Below are positions 57,966 through 64,000 of a DNA stretch of 64,000 bases, piece after piece. The translations under genes were made by a program, and so were the position numbers. Source of the DNA: Sciurus carolinensis. Taxonomy: Eukaryota > Chordata > Mammalia > Rodentia > Sciuridae. Numbering within the stretch: position 1 is the first letter of the stretch; each line of letters opens with the position of its first letter. Under the pieces are notes generated by a model that was given only the letters and a program-made list of their open reading frames with translations, ran no database searches and was not told where the DNA came from. The stretch is taken from assembly GCF_902686445.1 (NCBI RefSeq), contig NW_025920104.1:6820001-6884000 (forward strand). The letters are read 5' to 3'.

Positions 57966-60900
57966 GGATGGGTGGTAATTGTAATAACAAAGCATCTTAT
58001 TGTTCTTATATTAGTCTTCTAAGTAGTTCCTACTCAAATTTGTGTTCTTTCTCATTGTAACAAATTTCTTGCACATATAATACACTACATCAAGGAACAC
58101 ACTTGCACATAAAATGCATTACATCAAGAAATTTGCTACTCTTAGTGAGGACCAGATGCTTATGGCCAGGCAAGTGCTGCTGCCCTGGAGTGAGCAGTGC
58201 CTGAACATGATCAGGATCCTTTGATTTTCTTTGGGTTCATTTTTAGAAATGTTTTGATTTTAGAAAGTCTTAAATTATGACACTACTTCCTTTTTTCCTA
58301 GTGAGGTGGGGCAGAAGCAAATCAGAAAAGAAAGTCCTCAAACTCTCACCATCAGGTATGAGTGCCAGTCTCCTTCTGTGCTTCTATGCTTCACATTCTC
58401 CTGTACTTCTACAGATGCATTTTACATGTTTCTAAAAGGAGGATCCTCCCCCTGTGTCTACCAGACTCTGTTCCCTGTTACCTTCTAATGGCCATGGTTC
58501 CTGCTGTTCCCCTCTCTACTGGATTTTTCTAACCACACCAAAACATACTTTAATATTTCTCATTTTAGCAAAGTAAACTCTCCTGGTCCTGCTTTCAACA
58601 CCACCCTCACTGTTGTATCAGAAATCTTCTGAAAGATGGCCAGTATGGATCTTTCCACAATTCTATTCTTACTCTTCTCTTGGCACCCCATTCCAATCAA
58701 GTTTATGTCCTCCCCACTACACAAAGCCAGCTCTCCTCAGTCATAGCCTCACTATTACTATAAGTTAGTTCTCATCTTACAAGTAAATAAGAATCTTAAT
58801 AGCCTTACCCAAACATGCTTTTCCCACAGGTTGTCCCACTTCAGTGATGGCAACCATTCTACCAGTCAGTGAAACTGTAGTATTACTATTGCTGCTTTGG
58901 TTTTTATAATCTACATCTAATGGTCACAAATCCCATCAGCTATATCTTCAAAATATGCCCCACACCTCACCAGTTCTCACCAGCTCTACAGCTACCACAC
59001 TTGGTCTAATGTCTTTTCTGACTACTCTAATAGCATCTAGGCTGTTCTACTTTCAACCTCCCTCTCTCCCACTCCTGCCACCACACACATATACAGTCTA
59101 TTCACAGGACAGAAGCCAATGCAATTCTTTAATATCACAAGTCAGATCATATCATTGAATGCTCAAAATCCTCCTGTGGTACTCCAGTTCACTAAAAGAA
59201 AAGTCAAGATGACAAATTTTACCAAGCTCTGCATATTCTTTCCCTTGAGCACCACTCTGACATGATCTAATTCTCTCTCCCTTGCTAATGGCACTTGAGT
59301 GATGGTGGCCTCCCTACTTTTTTATTTTTTTCACTTGTTTTAATTGGCTGTACATGAGAGTAGAATGCATTTGACACATTGATACCTTCATGTCTCCAAG
59401 CCTTGCACCTATTGTTTCTCATACCTACAATATTCTTCCCCAATAATCACATGATTCATTCTGTCCCTCAGATCAATAACCTCATGTGTAATATTAGCAA
59501 AATGTTACCCTACTATTCCATTTAAGCTTGCAAATTTTTATTTTTCTTGTTTTCCTAAACAGTTATGTCCAAAAGTTTAGCAAAATATTTATCCATGCAA
59601 AGTGGGGGTTGGGGGTAACAATCCTGTGTGTTGTGTCATGAAGTAAGGAGGACAACAGCACAGGGAACACTGGCAAGGAAACGTGAAACAGAAGTCAGAG
59701 TCTAAACAGGCAAATGCAGCAGATAGAGAAGAGACTTGCAGGTGAACGATACTGGCAGCAGATACAGAAGAGATTTCATTAAGATGAGATTTCTCTAATG
59801 TGTAAATATGTTAAGGGTAATGGCAGCCAAGATTCTCACTGTAGGAAAGGGGAGTCACAAATATGGAAAGTAAAAACTAGAATGACCTTGTGGTGCTGGA
59901 TCAGAATGGGATGCTACAGTTCTTAACTCATGTTTTTAGTATGCATAATTATATAAATGGATATGTATTGGAATATGCATGTATTCATACACATTACCCC
60001 AGCTGCATCGACCCGGAAGATATGGAAGCACATGTGGAATCTCATTTTCTACAACTCATATTAATATATCACTGAAAAATGAAATCATAGCTTGATATAA
60101 GAGATACCTTTTATTTGAGTTGTTAATGTTTATATGAAGCTCACATTGTGTATAGAAATTATTACTTCAGCCTGAAATTGATTTGTCTAATACATTTCAT
60201 TTTTGTTTGTACACATTTTGTCTGATTTGTCCAATAAGACAATTCATTGTTTGTACACATTTTATCTCTCTCTGATTAAATAAGTAACTTCCAAAATCAG
60301 CTTGAATTTGTCATCTCTGTTTGTAACTCAGGGTAACAACCAAATTGCTTTGGACTAATTTACATATCAAGCATAGTAGAATTTTTATTCTACATGAAGT
60401 ATCAAGTATATATATTCACTCAATAAATGCTAAACTATTAAACAATGAAAATTACATATATAATCTGTGTACACTTGGATTTAAATCTCATTAAATGTTA
60501 AAATAACAAAAACAAAGTAATTGTTAAATTAGCTGCTCTTTTCTTAATTTCTGTTCACCTGAATTACATATCCCTAGTCTCATACTGAATCTGGTTTTGT
60601 AAAAGTAATTCCAGTTGTGACCAATTTGTTTCACTCTAAAGTTAACTGCCAAAATGTTTCCAATTCTCAGGCATTTTCCTGACTTATGCCAAAGACAAAA
60701 AGGGCAGGAAAGCTTACATTGACTATTAAGTAATTAAGGAGGTTCAGTCAGTACCTCAGAAGCTACATCCCAGAGGACCAATGCAATGTTACTTCAGCTC
60801 TGTATAGGTTTTCCACTATAGTGTAAACATTTTTAAAGGTGTGGTAAGCATATAGTAAGAATGAAATCAACTTGATTTATATATGCAGATTTTTTTCAAG

Positions 60901-62699
60901 TTTCCAAGACACACTAAACCAAAAACTATTGTTGTCAGTCATGCTAGGCTATTAAGAGCAATACTCTCACTGTGATTCCTAGATGGTCAGTAGGGGATGG
61001 CACATAGGACCTGAGCTCTATGTTCCAAGTCAGGAAGAAAGGCACATTACAAGCTACACATCAACTCTCAAAATTTTATCTAGAAGTGACATATTGCCAC
61101 TCACATTTTATAAACCAATATAAGATAAATAGCTCCATCTAATTTCAAAGGTACATGAAAATGCAATCCTAACATGTACCCAAAATGGAGTGAACTGGAA
61201 TGATTTGTTGAACAGTAATGATGACTACTATAACATACCCTATATTTCACAAATATCCTTCTCTTTTTTCCTCCACAAGCAATATATACTATCACCTTCC
61301 CACAGGGATAATCCAAAACTCATAGCTTTGAAACACAAAGTTTGGACTTTGGGTGATAGGAGTTGTATGGCCATACCCTGGATGTGGCCTCTAAAAGATG
61401 CAAGAGTTTAGTAAGTACAAATGCTAATTATCTCTCCCACAAACCCAAAATACAAGTAAAGCAGAATAGGATCACCCAAATAAATACTCACATTCCAAAA
61501 GTGAAAAAATGGAAGACATAATGTAGAAGATGCTGGTGCCTAGCAGTTAATGAAATCTGCAAGGCAGATCACCTCTGACATGAACTGAAATGTTATTGTT
61601 GATTAGGCCCTGATTTTACTTCCTGAGAGTAACACCCTTCCATTTTTCTTTGTGGTCCCTGGCTCTACCTTCTAGAATAGACTTCCTTCCCATAGATTCT
61701 TCAGCCAAATGTAAAATCAGCACCCAAGATGCACACACTCTTCTTGAAAATTCTGAGTTCCTTTCTTCTGACCTTATATGGCATTATTTCAAGACTCTGT
61801 GAGCTATCAGTGATTTTTACTCCAGGCTAATGTTTTATCAGTACTACTTTGTTAAAAACAGAAAAAAATTAATCCCTTCTTTTAAGTATATTCAACTCTT
61901 TTCTGAGCATGCTTCTATCATGTAATATCTTGTCAAATGCAATCAATAGAAGCTATCTTACATCTCTAATACTTTGCTTAAAACCTCTTCCCTAAGAGTT
62001 ACAAATTCATTTGGTTCATGATTTTCTTCTAAATCACTGCAATCACTGCATGCAAGATTTCTCAAAATTTTACCACAATACACAGATTGTTATACTTCCA
62101 ATAAGAATTTTCTCAGGCTATCAAGTTTCTACATCAATACCACACAGTTTAGGTTTCTATATGATGACAGCCCTACTTTGGTAATAATTTTATAGGAAAT
62201 ACTCAATTATGCTTTGGTAACAACTATGCAGTGTCTTAGAGCAACAGTGGTTTATTTCTCAGACATGCTGCACATCAGCTATGAGTAAGTGGGTAGAAGA
62301 CAGGGAGTGATCTCTGCCCATATGGTCCTCACTCAGAAAACCTAGACAGGAAAGCCCACTTGCATTTTTCCATGTTCACATATCATTTTCTGATGCAAGT
62401 CACCTCAAAGTACAGAACAGTACACTCCTACCTGTGTCTAGAAATATTCAGGGGATAAAACTTACTACTCTCTCAAATGAATTTACTGTACAGTGATATA
62501 AGTGATACATCATTTGAATACCTCCCACTTCATATCAACTCATTAGCCAGGGCTAATTCTACTTTACAGAAGGATTCTCCCTTCTCATATCTCCTTTTTC
62601 AAGCTGATGTTTTTCTCTTTAAACATTTATAAGATAGGAGCAAATCCTTCCTTAGTCTGTGATAGCTTCTACATAAACAACTATTTATAAGATTACAAT
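57966..62699. other. AT-rich sequence, nothing recognised
   Basis: No gene, RNA or clear repeat is supported. Open frames stay below 75 codons. Confidence 0.5.
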
Positions 62700-63028
62700 G
62701 TGACCTCAGAAAAGTATTGGTTACTTAATCAAAACAATTCTTAAAAACTTAAAACAAAGTAGGAGGACTCACACATACTGATCTCCAAATTATTACAAAA
62801 CAATGATGTGTAAATGACATGTAAATCAAGACTTGTAGTGCTACAACAAAGACAGACATACAGATCACTGGAAAAAATTGAGTATAAAATTAAACTCAAC
62901 ATCATTAGGGTAATGGATTTTCAACAAGACTGCCAAGATCACTCAGTTGTCTTGGCAACAAATGTGCTGGGACAACCAGATGACCACATGTAAAAGAATG
63001 AAGTTGGACCCTATGTATCAACTTTATG
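62700..63028 (+). repeat. old L1 ORF2 fragment, sense, left part
   Basis: CAGACATACAGATCACTGGA, GATTTTCAACAAGACTGCCA and AATGTGCTGGGACAACCAGA, then AAGAATGAAGTTGGACCCTA, follow L1 ORF2 downstream of the RT domain. The match stops near 63028 and resumes at about 63505. Confidence 0.7.
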
Positions 63029-63412
63029 TGATGCCATGACAACTTTAAACCTAAAGCCCCAAAGACCTAACCATGGAAACCCTTGCATTAGCAATATAGT
63101 TCTTTCACTAAGCAGGAAATGTTCCCTAAGCCTGGCTATTTCTTCCATCACCTGGACCAGCTTCACCCTACCCAGTCCTCAGCCTAATTGATTTTCCCTC
63201 TCTGCCAGCCCATGAAATTCAAGGAAACCAATTATACTCATGAGTATCAAGGACTCCCTCATCCTCCTGTGTTCACAAAAGCCTGACTCCCACACCTCGG
63301 CTTAATCTTTCTGTTCCTATGTGCCCTGCAGGGAATGCTCTGTTCTCCTTTAGATCTGTAAATGCAGTTAATATTTCTATTTTATTTTACCACCTGATGT
63401 CTGGTATCACAT
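63029..63412 (+). repeat. probable LTR inserted in the old L1
   Basis: A roughly 385-bp segment starting TGATGCCATG and ending GGTATCACA, with AAAAGCCTGACTCCCACACC and GGGAATGCTCTGTTCTCC words typical of LTR R/U5 regions. It interrupts the L1 sequence. No clean target duplication was found and the right end is uncertain. Confidence 0.4.
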
Positions 63413-63504
63413 ATTCATTCATCTCAAAATATTCAGGGTAGGAGATCCCTTACCCAAAAACAGGATGAATAAGAGGCAATCAAAATATCCTTCCCTGGAG
63501 ATAG

Positions 63505-63790
63505 ATACTGAAATTAACTCAAAATGAATCTGTAACCTAAATGTAAGGGATGATACTATAAAAATAAACCAAAAAGCAAACAAAAAATCCAAAGGGGGTA
63601 AACGTCCATGACCTTGGACTTGGCAAAGAACTCCTAGATATGGCCCCAGAGTCATGAACAATGAAAGAAAAAATACAAATTGGATTTCATCAAGATTACA
63701 ATATTCTGTGCTTCAATGGAAATCACCAAAAAGTGAAAATATGCCTCCCACAATGGAAGAAAATATTTGTATATCTGATAAAGAACTCAT
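63505..63790 (+). repeat. old L1 ORF2 fragment, sense, right part
   Basis: GAAATTAACTCAAAATGAAT, GACCTTGGACTTGGCAAAGA, TTGGATTTCATCAAGATTAC and GAAAATATTTGTATATCTGA continue the ORF2 order left off at 63028. Confidence 0.75.
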
Positions 63791-63794
63791 AGTT

Positions 63795-64000
63795 TAGTCA
63801 GCTTTTTTACTGCTGTGACTGAAAGACCCAACTGGAAACAATTTTAGAGGAAAAAAAGTTTATTAGAGCTCTCACGTTTCAAAGGGCTTAGTCCATAGAA
63901 AGCTGACTCCATTCCTCAGAGCTTGAGATGAGGCAGAACCTCATTGTGGAAGAGTGTGACCGAGGGAAGCAGCTCATATGGGATAAGAAAGCAGAGAGAG
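63795..64000 (-). repeat. MaLR-type LTR, antisense, cut by the window end
   Basis: TTTTTTACTGCTGTGACTGA, AAAGTTTATTAGAGCTCTCA, GGCTTAGTCCATAGAAAGCT and GAGATGAGGCAGAACCTCAT are the antisense of an ERVL-MaLR-type LTR common in rodents. The element continues past the window. Confidence 0.6.

Overview
This window looks like ordinary mammalian (rodent) nuclear DNA, most likely from a squirrel-family genome. Three things point there: degenerate B1-dID and ID-type SINEs in both orientations (about 702-913, 22630-22812, 28985-29205, 57775-57965); a rodent-type L1 family; and a class II endogenous retrovirus primed by tRNA-Phe, as IAP elements are. I could not identify any intact host protein-coding gene, tRNA, rRNA or CRISPR array. 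The family assignment comes from remembered repeat consensus sequences, not from a search.

Layout. 1-11 kb holds old repeats (MaLR-like LTR pieces, a probable solo LTR at 1601-2197, SINEs), copy A of a 1.3-kb duplication (5543-6872), a 0.9-kb CA-rich tract (7005-7890) and a small CpG-rich block (10540-11060). 11241-18154 is a complete LTR-to-LTR betaretrovirus-like provirus with a 6-bp target duplication. 18.2-38 kb is mostly unrecognised sequence with scattered SINE fragments, copy B of the duplication (23538-24837), a GA microsatellite and a possible processed pseudogene near 33-34 kb. 38-43.5 kb is AT-rich, with microsatellites and small local duplications. 43560-49702 is an antisense L1 with ORF2, ORF1 and a tandem-repeat promoter region. 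50.9-53.1 kb holds old sense L1 pieces. 53831-55356 is a younger, 5'-truncated L1 carrying about 766 bp of extra 3' sequence inside one 18-bp target duplication. 55.4-64 kb is AT-rich with an old L1 piece split by an LTR-like insert at the end.

The provirus is the most informative locus. Its LTRs differ at 13 of 464 positions by my hand count. It keeps the tRNA-Phe primer site, polypurine tract, TATA box and poly(A) signal. Most of gag and the env surface domain are lost or scrambled, while dUTPase-protease and reverse transcriptase-RNase H-integrase remain largely open. Both -1 frameshift sites are visible and in the correct phase: A AAA AAC with a possible pseudoknot at gag-pro, and G GGT TTT at pro-pol. 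The leader carries an unusual CpG-dense 88-bp tandem repeat. Coding breaks are one frameshift in dUTPase, one in-frame stop in RT, one frameshift at the integrase C-terminus, and several lesions in gag and env.

I did not find a convincing undescribed biological system. The best leads are the L1 3' transduction, the L1 tandem promoter, the provirus leader repeat with its paired frameshift signals, and the 1.3-kb duplication flanking the provirus.
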